Shown here: piece by piece, positions 53,161 to 62,308 of the stretch
How positions within the stretch are numbered: the first letter of the stretch is position 1
How the letters are laid out: every line of letters begins with the position of its first letter
Source of the DNA: an uncultured delta proteobacterium
GTDB lineage: Bacteria > Desulfobacterota > Desulfovibrionia > Desulfovibrionales > Desulfovibrionaceae
Direction: 5' to 3'
Length of the DNA stretch: 64,000 nucleotides
Assembly: GCA_903835685.1 (NCBI GenBank)
Contig: CAILNX010000043.1
Coordinates: forward strand, 186,001-250,000
Notes under the pieces: model-generated
Told to the model about the DNA's origin: nothing
Seen by the model: only the letters and a program-made list of their open reading frames with translations
Databases searched by the model: none
Position numbers and translations under genes: made by a program

Positions 53161-53200
53161 CTCATAATAAAAAAAGAATAAAAATTTCCTTATGTTGCGA
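53161..53200 (+). repeat. AT-rich repeat unit E-left
   Basis: ATAATAAAAAAAGAATAAAAA, then TTTCCTTATGTTGCG. Same layout as the unit at 605. It lies just upstream of the NTF2-like gene start, and no plus-strand gene precedes it. It forms an inverted pair of about 150 bp with the unit at 53271. Confidence 0.5.
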
Positions 53201-53270
53201 ATCATCGCCTCGACGAAATTCAAGCACGCGGCCCTTGTGTCCCGTTCCAGAATCGGCCGTCTCTTTCAGA

Positions 53271-53313
53271 CGCACAAGAAGAGAACTCACTATTTTTATT
53301 CTTCATTCTTGGG
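53271..53313 (-). repeat. AT-rich 3'-flanking repeat unit E-right
   Basis: On the minus strand CCAAGAATGAAGAAT, AAAAATA, then TTCTTGTGCG. CAAGAA (53275-53280) pairs with TTCTTG (53306-53311). The 22 bp 53291-53312 match 2273-2294 with one mismatch. It lies 25 bp beyond the copper-ATPase stop, in its direction. Confidence 0.65.
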
Positions 53314-53337
53314 AGATCACCGTTCGGGAATGCGGCA

Positions 53338-55590
53338 CTAGGGCTTGAAAAAACGCAGCCGCAGGGCGTTTGTAACCACCATGACCGAACTGGCGGCCAT
53401 GGCCCCGCCCGCCAGCATGGGCGAGAGCGTGGGGCCGCCGAAGAGATGCAGGACCCCGGCCGCCACCGGGATGCCCAGGACGTTGAAGGCAAAGGCCCAG
53501 AACAGGTTCTGGCGCATGTTGCGCACCACGGCCCGGCTTAAGGCCAGGGCCGTGAGCAGGCCGCGCAAGTCCGGGCGCATGAGCACCATGTCCCCGGATT
53601 CGATGGCGATGTCGATGCCCGACCCCATGGCCACGCCCAGGTCGGCCAGGGCCAGGGCCGGGGCGTCGTTGATCCCGTCCCCGACCATGGCCGTGGGCAG
53701 GCCCTGGGCCTTGATTTCGGCGATGACCTCGGCCTTGCGGTCGGGCAGGACCCCTGCCCGCACCTCGTCCACCCCGGCCTGGCGGGCGATGATCCGGGCC
53801 GCAGCCTCCACGTCGCCGGTGAGCATGACCACCCGGATGCCCTGGGCCTTGAGCCCGGCCACCACCTCGGCGCTTTCCTCCCGCAGCCTGTCGGCCACGG
53901 ACAAGAGCCCGGCAAAAGCGTTGTCCACAGCCGCCCAGAGCACGGTCTGGCCCGCCTCGAACAGGGCGGCCGGGGCCAGGGCGGGCAGGCCCGTGACCTG
54001 CTCCTGTTCCAGAAGCGCCCGGTTCCCGGCCAGGACCGCCCGGCCCCCCACCCGGGCGCGCACGCCCAGGCCCGGCAGGGCCAGGAACTCCTCGGCCTGG
54101 GGCAGGGCCAGGCCCTCCTCCTCGGCCGCCCGGACCACGGCCCGGGCCAGGGGATGCTCCGAGGGCCGCTCGGCCCCGGCGATGAGGCCCAGGAATTCCT
54201 CCCGGCCCAGGCCGGGCTCGGGCAGGACGCTCGCCACCTCGGGCCGCCCCACAGTCAGGGTCCCGGTCTTGTCCAGGACCACGGCCCGGATGCGCGAGGC
54301 GGTCTCCAGGGCCAGGCCGCTTTTGATGAGCACGCCCAGGCGCGCGCCCCGGCCCGTGCCCACCATGATGGCCGTGGGCACGGCCAGGCCCATGGCGCAG
54401 GGGCAGGCGATGACCAGGACGCTGACGAAAATCTTCAGGCCAAAGGCTGCGGGCTCGCTGCTGAAAAGCGCCCAGGCCGCGCCGGAAAGCACGGCCACGG
54501 CCATGACCGCGGGCACGAAATACAGGCTGACCCGGTCGGCCAGGTTGGCCATGGGGGCCTTGGAGCCCTGGGCCTCGCGCACCAGTTGCACGATGCGCGA
54601 GAGCAGGGTGTCCCGGCCTACCTTGAGGGCCGTGATGGTCAGGCTGCCCTCCTGGTTCAGGGTCCCGGCCCGCACGGCCTGGCCTGGCCCCCGGGTCACG
54701 GGCAGGGGCTCGCCGGTGAGCATGGACTCGTCCAGGCTGGACTGCCCGGCGACCACCTCGCCGTCCACGCACAGCCGCTCGCCCGGCCGCACCAAAAGGA
54801 GGTCCCCGGCCCGGACCTCGGCCACGGGCACCAGCACCTCCCGGTCGCCCTCCAGGCGGGTGGCCATCTTGGGGGTCAGGTCCAGCAGGCCCTTGACCGC
54901 GTCCGAGGTGCGCGAGCGCGCCCGGGTCTCCTGAAACTTGCCCAGGGTGATCAGGGTCAAAAGCACGACGGCGGATTCGAAATAGAGGTCGTGCGCGCCC
55001 GAGGCCGGGTCCGGCCCCAAAAGCATTCCGGCCAGGGTCCACAGGCTCATGGCCACGGCCGCGCCTGTGCCCAGGGCCACCAGGGAGTCCATATTCGGAG
55101 TCCGCCGCCAGAGGTTGGGGAATCCGGCCAGGTAGAAATGGCGGCAGAACCAGAGCACGGGCAGAGTCAGGGTCAGTTGGGCCAGGGCAAAGGCCCGGGG
55201 CGCGTGCATGGGGGACAGCCAGTGCGGCAGGGGCAGGCCGACCATGTGGCCCATGGACAAGACCAGCAGGGGCGCGGAAAACAGGGCGGACATGGTCAGG
55301 CGTTTCTTCAGTTCGGCCAGGCGGGACCTGGTCTCGGCCTGCTGGATCTCGAAATCCGAGGGGCCTTCGGGGGTCAGGCGCTCCGGGGTGAACCCGGCAT
55401 CGCGCACGGTCTGCTCCAGGTCCTTGATCCCCAGGCGCTCGGGGTCAAAGGACACCTCGGCGGTCTCCGTGGCCAGGTTCACGCTGGTCGCCGAAACCCC
55501 GTCCAGCCCTGAGAGCATGCGCTCCAGGCGGGAGGAGCAGGCCGCGCAGGCCATGCCCCTGACCGCCAGTCGTTCCTTGGTCGTGCTCAT
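53338..55590 (-). CDS. copA: copper-translocating P-type ATPase
   Basis: 750 residues, P1B-type. An N-terminal metal-binding domain has GMACAAC (12-18). Eight membrane helices are expected. The actuator motif is LTGEP, the membrane site CPC is at 396-398, the phosphorylation site is DKTGT, the nucleotide site is SEHPLA, and the hinge is GDGINDAP. The last helices hold FN (Phe-Asn) where the usual copper site has YN, and MAASS. It exports Cu(I) from the cytosol. AAGGAT precedes the ATG. No cueR or csoR regulator is adjacent. Confidence 0.94.
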   Translation of the reverse strand: MSTTKERLAVRGMACAACSSRLERMLSGLDGVSATSVNLATETAEVSFDPERLGIKDLEQTVRDAGFTPERLTPEGPSDFEIQQAETRSRLAELKKRLTMSALFSAPLLVLSMGHMVGLPLPHWLSPMHAPRAFALAQLTLTLPVLWFCRHFYLAGFPNLWRRTPNMDSLVALGTGAAVAMSLWTLAGMLLGPDPASGAHDLYFESAVVLLTLITLGKFQETRARSRTSDAVKGLLDLTPKMATRLEGDREVLVPVAEVRAGDLLLVRPGERLCVDGEVVAGQSSLDESMLTGEPLPVTRGPGQAVRAGTLNQEGSLTITALKVGRDTLLSRIVQLVREAQGSKAPMANLADRVSLYFVPAVMAVAVLSGAAWALFSSEPAAFGLKIFVSVLVIACPCAMGLAVPTAIMVGTGRGARLGVLIKSGLALETASRIRAVVLDKTGTLTVGRPEVASVLPEPGLGREEFLGLIAGAERPSEHPLARAVVRAAEEEGLALPQAEEFLALPGLGVRARVGGRAVLAGNRALLEQEQVTGLPALAPAALFEAGQTVLWAAVDNAFAGLLSVADRLREESAEVVAGLKAQGIRVVMLTGDVEAAARIIARQAGVDEVRAGVLPDRKAEVIAEIKAQGLPTAMVGDGINDAPALALADLGVAMGSGIDIAIESGDMVLMRPDLRGLLTALALSRAVVRNMRQNLFWAFAFNVLGIPVAAGVLHLFGGPTLSPMLAGGAMAASSVMVVTNALRLRFFKP

Positions 55591-55792
55591 GATCCATCCT
55601 TGCCGATTCCGGGCCGATTCAGAGCCCGTTCAAAATCAGTGCCCATCCCCTTTCTGATATGACCCCGGGGCGGCCGAGTCAACGCGGGCCGCGGGAACCC
55701 CCTTCAAGGCCCCGGGGGCCGTCTTGCCTTGGCCCCCTGGAAAGTGTTACCCCGCTTTGGTGCCGCCGGTTTTCCGGCCACGGGGGTTGTGC

Positions 55793-56338
55793 ATGAAAAA
55801 ATCCAAGACCATCCTGAGCAAGGCCGAGATGTCCAAGACGCTCACGCGCCTGGCCTTTGAGATCATCGAGCGCCGGGGCGCGGACGCGAACCTGGCCCTG
55901 GTGGGCGTGCAGCGCCGGGGCGCGGACCTGGCCGAACGGCTCAAGGCCATCCTGGAAAAAGAACTGGACCGCCGCGTGCCCCTGGGCCGGCTGGACATCA
56001 GCCTGTACCGCGACGACTGGATCAGCCCCAACCACAAGCCCAACATCGCCTGCACGGCCATCCCCTTCAATCCCGAGGGTCAGAGCATCGTGCTGGTGGA
56101 CGACGTGCTCTATTCCGGCCGCACCGTGCGCGCCGCCCTGGAGGCCATCCTGGACTACGGGCGGCCCAAGCGGGTGGAGCTTCTGGTGCTCATCGACCGG
56201 GGCCACCGGGAGCTGCCCATCCAGGCCGACTACGTGGGCAAGAAGGTGGAGACCGACGAAACCCAGCACGTGGACGTGTTCACCGTGGAGCGCGACGGCG
56301 AGGACAAGGTCTGTCTGGTCAAAGAAATCCCGGCATGA
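55793..56338 (+). CDS. pyrR: bifunctional pyr operon regulator / uracil phosphoribosyltransferase
   Basis: 181 residues. PRPP-binding motif VLVDDVLYSGRTVRAALEA; family blocks LVGVQRRGADLAERL, LDISLYRDDW, LVLIDRGHRELPIQADYVGK. PyrR binds pyr mRNA when UMP is high in Firmicutes, and in many Gram-negative species it keeps mainly UPRT activity. No pyrimidine biosynthesis genes are adjacent, so an enzyme or distant-target role is likelier. It overlaps the next gene by 4 bp (ATGA). Confidence 0.93.
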   Translation: MKKSKTILSKAEMSKTLTRLAFEIIERRGADANLALVGVQRRGADLAERLKAILEKELDRRVPLGRLDISLYRDDWISPNHKPNIACTAIPFNPEGQSIVLVDDVLYSGRTVRAALEAILDYGRPKRVELLVLIDRGHRELPIQADYVGKKVETDETQHVDVFTVERDGEDKVCLVKEIPA

Positions 56339-56874
56339 CCCAAGCCTTAAGGGCCGAGAATTTCGGACCCACGAGTTGCCTGAGCCTGGTGGGCATGGCC
56401 GGGGCCGGGAAATCCACCCTGGGCCTGCTCCTGGCCGAGGCCTTGGGGTTCGCCCACCTGGACACGGACAAGGTCATCGAGGCCCACTACGGCTGCGCCC
56501 TGCAGGACATCCTGGACCGCTTCGGCCCGGCGGGCTTCCTGGACGCCGAGGAGATGGTGGTCCGCCAGCTTTTCTTGCGCCGCACCGTGGTTTCCACCGG
56601 GGGCAGCGTGGTCTACCGCCCCCCGGCCGTGGCCAAGCTCAAATCCCTGGGTCCGGTGGTGCACCTGGACATCTGCCAGGACACCTTCCTGCAACGGGTG
56701 GGCTCGGCCGAGAACCGGGGCTTTGTCCGGCTGGAGGGCCGGGACATGACCGGGGTGTATGAGGAGCGCACGCCCTTGTACCGGGCCGCCGCTGATTTCA
56801 CGGTGTGCACGGACACCATGCCCCCGGAAGAGTGCGTGGACAACATCCTGGGCTGGCTGGGGGCCGGGAAATGA
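56335..56874 (+). CDS. shikimate kinase-like protein
   Basis: A 179-residue P-loop kinase: SLVGMAGAGKSTLG, DTD (LDTDKVIEAHYG), a VVSTGGSVVY block that fits the shikimate-binding GGG region in changed form, and the lid RTPLYRAAADF. It would phosphorylate shikimate in the aromatic pathway. The second Gly-Gly-Gly is GGS here, and no other aro gene is adjacent, so a different small substrate is possible. It overlaps both neighbours by 4 bp. Confidence 0.82.
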   Translation: MTQALRAENFGPTSCLSLVGMAGAGKSTLGLLLAEALGFAHLDTDKVIEAHYGCALQDILDRFGPAGFLDAEEMVVRQLFLRRTVVSTGGSVVYRPPAVAKLKSLGPVVHLDICQDTFLQRVGSAENRGFVRLEGRDMTGVYEERTPLYRAAADFTVCTDTMPPEECVDNILGWLGAGK

Positions 56875-57512
56875 GCGCCAAAAAGCCCAGTCGGCCCAAA
56901 CGCCTGGCCAAGCCCCCTCTTTTGGCCCCGGCCCTGGCCGCCCGCCTAGCCGATCTCTACAGCCGCATGCAGGAGGCCTACGCCACGGCCGCCCAGGCCA
57001 TCGGCCTGTCTTGCCAGGCTTGCGCGGACAACTGCTGCGTGAGTTTTTTCCAGCACCATACCCATGTGGAATGGGCCTATCTCTGGCAGGGCTTAAGCGC
57101 CCTACCCGAGGACCGGCGCGCGGCCTATCTCCAGCGGGCCGAGGACTATCTGCGTCAGGCCCGCTTCCTCCTGGCCCAAGGTTTGCGGCCCCGGCTCATG
57201 TGCCCGGTCAACGACAACGGGCTGTGCGGGATCTATGCCCACCGTCTGATGATCTGCCGTTTGCACGGGGTGCCCAATGTCCTGCGGCGGCCCGACGGCC
57301 GGGAAATCGCCTTTCCGGGCTGCGAGCCCTGCCAGGGATTGACTCAGGGCCTGGCCAAAGGCCAGGAGGCCGCCCCGGTCCTGGACCGCACCCCCTTCTA
57401 CACCGAACTGGCCGCGCTGGAGATGGAGCTTCTGGGGGCCAGGCCCCGGGCCTTGTCCCGGGTGGACCTGACCCTGGCCGAGATGCTCGTGCTCGGCCCG
57501 CCGAAATTGTAA
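56871..57512 (+). CDS. YkgJ-family Cys-cluster protein
   Basis: 213 residues with the CxxCxxxCC-type cluster (CQACADNCC) and later Cys residues (MCPVNDNGLCGIYAHR, MICRLHG, PGCEPC). The YkgJ/CxxCxxCC family is thought to bind zinc or an iron-sulfur centre, but its function is not established. It has an N-terminal basic stretch and no signal peptide. It starts inside the stop of the kinase gene (ATGA) and is the last member of the pyrR trio. Confidence 0.87.
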   Translation: MSAKKPSRPKRLAKPPLLAPALAARLADLYSRMQEAYATAAQAIGLSCQACADNCCVSFFQHHTHVEWAYLWQGLSALPEDRRAAYLQRAEDYLRQARFLLAQGLRPRLMCPVNDNGLCGIYAHRLMICRLHGVPNVLRRPDGREIAFPGCEPCQGLTQGLAKGQEAAPVLDRTPFYTELAALEMELLGARPRALSRVDLTLAEMLVLGPPKL

Positions 57513-57590
57513 GCAAACACTTGCGCTTCCCCCGGGACTAGGCGAGAATTTACCGACCCGCGCGACATTGCCGCCACAGGGAGGTTGGCC

Positions 57591-59270
57591 TTGGAGAGCC
57601 CCTGGACCGCTGCTTCGGCCCCCAATGAACAGGCCGCCCTCGACTTCGAGGCGGCCCCCCTGTTCGACCTCCTGGACCAGTCCGCCCGGCGCTGCCCCAC
57701 GCGCACGGCCCTGGTCTTCCGCAACTATCGTCTCACCTACGCCCGCTTAAAAGACCTGGCCGAGGCCATGGCCTTCAACCTGCGGCGCGAGGGCCTGGTC
57801 CCAGGCGAGCGCGTGGCCCTCATGCTCCCCAACTGCCCGCAGATGGTCCTGTCCTACTGGGCCGTGCTCAAGGCCGGGGGCGTGGTGGTCATGACCAACC
57901 CCCTGTACATGGAGACCGAACTCACCCATCAGTTGAACGACAGCGGGGCGCGCTTCCTCATCACCCTGGACCTGACCTGGCCCAAGATCGAGAAGCTTCT
58001 CGGCCGCATCGGGGTGGACAAGGTCTTTGTCTCGCGCATGTCCGACGGCCTGCGCTTCCCCTTGAACCTGCTCTACGACTACAAGGCCCGCCGCGAGGGC
58101 CAGGCCAGGGTCGTGCCCTTTGACCAGCGCACGGTCCTGCCCTTCGCCCCGCTCTTGCGCGGACGAAACCGCTATTCCCACCAGGAGATCAACCCGCGCA
58201 AGGACCCGGCCCTGCTCCAGTACACTGGCGGCACCACCGGGCTGCCCAAGGGCTGCGTGCTGACCCATTTCAACCTCTCGGCCAATGCCCAGCAGTGCCG
58301 CAAGGTCCTGGACACCCTGGCCAAGGACCGGGAAATATTTTTAGGCGTCCTGCCCTATTTCCACATCTACGGGCTCACGGTCTGCCTGAACCTGCCCACC
58401 CTGCTCGGGGCCACCCTGGCCCCCATTCCCCGGTTCGTGCCCCGGGACCTCCTGGAGGTGGCCGCCCGAGCCAAGCCCACGGTCTTTCCCGGCGCGCCCT
58501 CGGTGTACCTGGCCATGCTCCAGCAAAAGGACATCGGCCGCTTCGACCTGTCCTCCATCCGTTTCTGCGTCTCGGGCTCGGCCCCCATGCCCGTGGAGCA
58601 GCTCCGCCGCTTCGAGCAGGCCACGGGCGGGCTGATCCTGGAGGGCTACGGCCTGTCCGAGGCCTCGCCCGTGACCCACATCAACCCGCCCCGAGGCCCG
58701 CGCAAGGTGGGCTCCATCGGCCCGGTCCTGCCCGGCACCGAGGCCCGCATCGTGGACCCGGACCATGGCCTGACCGATATGCCCCAGGGCCAGGTGGGTG
58801 AACTCATCCTGCGCGGCCCCCAGGTCATGCGCGGCTACTACCACCGGCCCGAAGACACGGCCGAGGTTTTGCGCGACGGCTGGCTGTTCACCGGGGATTT
58901 GGCCCGGCAGGACGAGGACGAGTATTTCTTCATCGTGGACCGCAAGAAGGACTTGGTCATCTCCGGGGGCTACAACATCTATCCCCGGGAGATCGACGAG
59001 GTGTTGCACGCCCACCCCAAGATCAGGGAGGCGGTCACCGTGGGCCTTCCCCACCCGGCCCGGGGCGAGGCGATCAAGGCCTATGTGGTGCTGAACGAGG
59101 GGGAGTCCATGACCAAGAGCGAGGTCATGGGCTGGTGCCGGGAGCGCCTGGCCAGCTACAAGATTCCCCGGGAAGTGGAGTTTCGGGCCGAACTGCCCAA
59201 GACCGCCGTGGGCAAGGTCCTGCGCCGGGTCTTGAGGGACGAGGAACTGGCCCGGAGCCGGAAAGACTAA
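57591..59270 (+). CDS. long-chain acyl-CoA ligase-like AMP-forming synthetase
   Basis: 559 residues, ANL superfamily. The AMP-binding core is LLQYTGGTTGLPKGCVLTH, then LPYFHIYGLT, the A5 motif EGYGLSEASPV, the A7/A8 motif TGDLARQDEDEYFFIVDRKKD, and the catalytic Lys of PKTAVGKVLRR. The closest known role is activation of fatty or aryl acids to acyl-CoA. The start is a TTG at 57591: AGGGAGG (57578-57584) gives proper spacing, whereas the TTG at 57585 is too close. It ends with a 4-bp overlap against the convergent gene at 59267. Confidence 0.92.
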   Translation: MESPWTAASAPNEQAALDFEAAPLFDLLDQSARRCPTRTALVFRNYRLTYARLKDLAEAMAFNLRREGLVPGERVALMLPNCPQMVLSYWAVLKAGGVVVMTNPLYMETELTHQLNDSGARFLITLDLTWPKIEKLLGRIGVDKVFVSRMSDGLRFPLNLLYDYKARREGQARVVPFDQRTVLPFAPLLRGRNRYSHQEINPRKDPALLQYTGGTTGLPKGCVLTHFNLSANAQQCRKVLDTLAKDREIFLGVLPYFHIYGLTVCLNLPTLLGATLAPIPRFVPRDLLEVAARAKPTVFPGAPSVYLAMLQQKDIGRFDLSSIRFCVSGSAPMPVEQLRRFEQATGGLILEGYGLSEASPVTHINPPRGPRKVGSIGPVLPGTEARIVDPDHGLTDMPQGQVGELILRGPQVMRGYYHRPEDTAEVLRDGWLFTGDLARQDEDEYFFIVDRKKDLVISGGYNIYPREIDEVLHAHPKIREAVTVGLPHPARGEAIKAYVVLNEGESMTKSEVMGWCRERLASYKIPREVEFRAELPKTAVGKVLRRVLRDEELARSRKD

Positions 59271-59815
59271 AGGGACCCGTGCTTGGCTTCCAAGGCGCGC
59301 AGCTTGGCGGTCAGGCCCGCCAGCTCCCCTTCCAGGGCCTTGGTGGCCTCGAAGCGCACGGCCAGTTCGTCACCGGCCTTGCGCAGCCGGGCCGAAAGGT
59401 GTTCGGCCGCCACCCGGAAGAACACGGCCTCGAAAATCATGCGCTGCTCCGGGGCGAAGCGGTCCATGACCGAGCCGTCCAGGGACAGGCAGAGCGAGGG
59501 TTTGACCGCCAGGATGGTGGCGCTGCGCGGAGCAGCCTCGACCACCCCCATCTCCCCGAACACGTCCCCGGGCCGCAGCAGGCGGTTGATCTCCACCCCG
59601 TCCCGGACCACGGCCACCCCGCCGGACAGAAGCAGGTACACCCACTGGTCCAGCACCCCCTGTTTGATGATCGTCTCGTTCGCATCGTAGCGTTTGATCT
59701 TGCACAGGGTGACGATGTCCAGCAGGCCCTTTTCGTCCAGGGTGTCGAAGATGGGCAGCTTGGCCAGCCTGGCCAGCACGTCGGCCTCGGCCTTCAAGTA
59801 GTCGCTCTCGCGCAT
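59267..59815 (-). CDS. cyclic-nucleotide-binding domain protein, no HTH
   Basis: 182 residues. A CRP-like beta-barrel (about 25-130: IFDTLDEKGLLDIVTLCK, GVLDQWVYLLLSGGVAVV, LLRPGDVFGEMGVVEAAPRS) is followed by a helical, coiled-coil-like tail (about 150-182), not a helix-turn-helix. The phosphate-binding Arg and Glu are present in part (GEMG..PRS). It lies 20 bp downstream of a close relative and probably acts as a ligand-responsive subunit rather than as a DNA-binding regulator. Confidence 0.87.
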   Translation of the reverse strand: MRESDYLKAEADVLARLAKLPIFDTLDEKGLLDIVTLCKIKRYDANETIIKQGVLDQWVYLLLSGGVAVVRDGVEINRLLRPGDVFGEMGVVEAAPRSATILAVKPSLCLSLDGSVMDRFAPEQRMIFEAVFFRVAAEHLSARLRKAGDELAVRFEATKALEGELAGLTAKLRALEAKHGSL

Positions 59816-59835
59816 GGCCGCCTCCGCTGGAATGT

Positions 59836-60345
59836 CTAGGCCAGGGGGCCGTACTTGGCCTGATAGCGGCGCAGAAGTTTGGTCTTGCGGGCCAGGTCGT
59901 AATCGACTTCCCGGAGCCGGTCGGCCATTTTCTCGGACAGGACCCGGTGGAACACGGCGTGGAACACGATGAGCTCGTCCGGGGACATGAGCTCCACCAC
60001 GCTCATGTCCAGGGCCAGGCAGATGGTCTTTTTCAAGGCCCGCACCGTGGCCCCGCTGGGGGTCTGGTCCATGGCCCCGAGTTCGCCGAACACGTCCCCG
60101 AAGCGCTGGAGGCTGGCAATGGGAACGCCCTGCTTGCGCACCTCCACCCTCCCCGAGAGCATGACGAACATCCACTCTTCCTTGCGGCCCTCGACCAGGA
60201 TGTCCTCGCCCGGGTCATAGGTCCTGGTCTTGCACCGGCACAGGACCGACTCCACGTTGCCCCGGGGCATGTTGCAGAACACCGGCACGTTCAAGGCCTC
60301 GCGTACGGAATCATCATCAGGAGTGATGAAATCGGATTCGATCAT
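59836..60345 (-). CDS. cyclic-nucleotide-binding domain protein, no HTH
   Basis: 169 residues with a single cNMP-binding barrel (about 20-125: VPVFCNMPRGNVESVLCRCK, GRKEEWMFVMLSGRVEVR, RFGDVFGELGAMDQTPSGAT) and a helical C-terminus without a DNA-binding motif. The Arg of the phosphate loop is Ser here (TPSGA), so it may not bind cAMP. It forms a tandem pair with the gene at 59267. GGAGAGG lies before the ATG. It follows dxs by 19 bp on the minus strand and may be co-transcribed. Confidence 0.87.
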   Translation of the reverse strand: MIESDFITPDDDSVREALNVPVFCNMPRGNVESVLCRCKTRTYDPGEDILVEGRKEEWMFVMLSGRVEVRKQGVPIASLQRFGDVFGELGAMDQTPSGATVRALKKTICLALDMSVVELMSPDELIVFHAVFHRVLSEKMADRLREVDYDLARKTKLLRRYQAKYGPLA

Positions 60346-60364
60346 GAACGCCTCTCCTCCCGGA

Positions 60365-62281
60365 TCAGGACTTGGCCAAGCTCAAGGCCGCCTGCTTCAT
60401 GGCCTGCTTGTCGATGCCCGCCTTGTTCCGCAACACCCTGGGCGCGCCGTGCTCCACGAACTGGTCCTGGATGCCCACCCGCTTGATCTTGAGCCCGGAC
60501 AGGAGGTCCTGATCGGCCAAAAACTCCAGCACGGCCGAGGAGAAGCCCCCGGCCAGGGCGTTTTCCTCGGCCAGAAGGATCTTCGTGTAGCGTCCGGCCA
60601 GATCAATGAGGGCGGCCTCGGGCAGGGGCTTGACGAAGCGGGCGTTGAACACCGCGAAATCGATCCCCGCCTCGATTTTGAGCTCCTCGGCAGCCTCCAT
60701 GGCCGGACAGACCCGGCTGCCGATGGCCACGATGACCCCGTCCGCGCCCTCGCGCAGCATTTCGCCCTCGCCGATGGGCAGGGGCTCGGGATCGTCGGAC
60801 AGGGCCGCGCCCACGCCCACGCCCCGGGGGTAGCGCACGGCCACCGGCCCGGGATGGGCAAAGGCCGTGACCATCATGCGCTGCAACTCGGCCTCGTCCT
60901 TGGGGGCCATGATGACCAGTCCCGGGATGTGCCGCAGATAGCTCAAGTCAAAGGCCCCGTGATGGGTGCCCCCGTCCTCGCCCACCAGGCCGGCCCGGTC
61001 CAGGAAGAACTTGACCCCCAGGTTCTGAAGACAGACGTCGTGCACGATCTGATCGTAGGAGCGCTGCAAAAAGGTGGAATAGATGGCCACGGCAGGCTTG
61101 AACCCCTGGGTGGCCAGACCGGCGGCAAAGGTCACGGCGTGCTGTTCGCAGATGCCCGCGTCCACGAAGCGATCCGGATAGGTCGTCCGGAAGCAGTCCG
61201 TGCCCGTGCCTTCGGGCATGGCCGCGGTGATGGCCACGATGCGCTTGTCCTTCTTGGCCAGTTGGCAGAGGGTCTTGCCGAACACCTCGGTGTAGGAGGG
61301 CATCTTCTGGCCCACGTACTGCTGGGCCTTGCCGGTCTCGGGCGTGAACTTGCCCACCCCGTGAAAATAGGTGGGGTTCTTCATGGCCGGGTCGTAGCCC
61401 TTGCCCTTGATGGTCTGCACATGCACCAGGATGGGGCCGCCCAGGAGTTTCACCTGGTCGAAGACCTCGATGAGCCCCTCCACGTTGTGCCCGTCATAGG
61501 GTCCCACGTAATTGAAGTGGAAGGCTTCGAACAGCATGCCCGGGGTGAAGAAGGCCTTGAAGGACTCGTCGCTGCGCTTGGCGTAGATGGCCAGTTCGTC
61601 GCCGATGAGCGGGATCTGGCGCAGAAAATGCCCCACGTCCTTCTTCAGCTTGGCCACCTTGGGGTGGGAGATGTTGCGGGAGAGGAATGAGGACAGGGCG
61701 CCCACGTTCTTGGAGATGGACATGCCGTTGTCGTTTAAGATCACCACCAGGTCCCGGTCCATGTCCCCGGCCTGGTTCAGGGCCTCATAGGCCATGCCCG
61801 CGGTCATGGACCCGTCGCCGATGACCGCCACCACATTGTGGTCCTTCTTGCGCAGGTCCCGGGCCATGGCCAGGCCCAGGGCGGCCGAGATGGAGGTGGA
61901 GGAATGGCCCACGCCGAAATGGTCGTAGGGGCTCTCGGCCATGCGCGGAAACCCGCTGATCCCGCCGTACTGCCGCAGGGTGTGGAAATCCTTGAGCCTG
62001 CCGGTCAAAAGCTTGTGGGCGTAGGCCTGGTGCCCCACGTCCCAGACGATCTTGTCCTTCTCGAAATCAAAGGAGTGGAACAGGGCCAGGGTCAGTTCGA
62101 TGACCCCCAGGGAAGGGGCCAGATGCCCGCCCACCCGGGAGACCGTGTCGATGATGGTGGCCCGAAGCTCCCCGGCCAGTTGGATCAGCTCCCGGGGGGT
62201 GAGCTTGGCCACCTGCCCGGGGCGTTTGATGCTCGAAAGGATGGGGGTTTCCCCGTTCTGGGCCGGGATGTTCGTGCTCAT
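60365..62281 (-). CDS. dxs: 1-deoxy-D-xylulose-5-phosphate synthase
   Basis: 638 residues. Condenses pyruvate and glyceraldehyde 3-phosphate using TPP, the first step of the MEP isoprenoid pathway. HLAPSLGVIELTLAL opens the TPP domain. The metal motif is GDGSMTAGMAYEALN with VVILNDNGMSIS. The middle domain has the catalytic Glu in DAGICEQHAVTFAAGLA, and the C-terminal part is VGIQDQFVEHG. The ATG at 62281 has TTGGAG upstream. It lies 27 bp downstream of ispA in an isoprenoid row. Confidence 0.97.
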   Translation of the reverse strand: MSTNIPAQNGETPILSSIKRPGQVAKLTPRELIQLAGELRATIIDTVSRVGGHLAPSLGVIELTLALFHSFDFEKDKIVWDVGHQAYAHKLLTGRLKDFHTLRQYGGISGFPRMAESPYDHFGVGHSSTSISAALGLAMARDLRKKDHNVVAVIGDGSMTAGMAYEALNQAGDMDRDLVVILNDNGMSISKNVGALSSFLSRNISHPKVAKLKKDVGHFLRQIPLIGDELAIYAKRSDESFKAFFTPGMLFEAFHFNYVGPYDGHNVEGLIEVFDQVKLLGGPILVHVQTIKGKGYDPAMKNPTYFHGVGKFTPETGKAQQYVGQKMPSYTEVFGKTLCQLAKKDKRIVAITAAMPEGTGTDCFRTTYPDRFVDAGICEQHAVTFAAGLATQGFKPAVAIYSTFLQRSYDQIVHDVCLQNLGVKFFLDRAGLVGEDGGTHHGAFDLSYLRHIPGLVIMAPKDEAELQRMMVTAFAHPGPVAVRYPRGVGVGAALSDDPEPLPIGEGEMLREGADGVIVAIGSRVCPAMEAAEELKIEAGIDFAVFNARFVKPLPEAALIDLAGRYTKILLAEENALAGGFSSAVLEFLADQDLLSGLKIKRVGIQDQFVEHGAPRVLRNKAGIDKQAMKQAALSLAKS

Positions 62282-62308
62282 GGACTCCAACCGTTGAAAT
62301 AAGGTGAG

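Noticed and set aside
53152-53223. Longer N-terminus for the NTF2-like secreted protein
   Set aside because: The extra codons are the AT-rich repeat unit E-left; the GTG at 53151 opens directly into the signal peptide with GAGG upstream.
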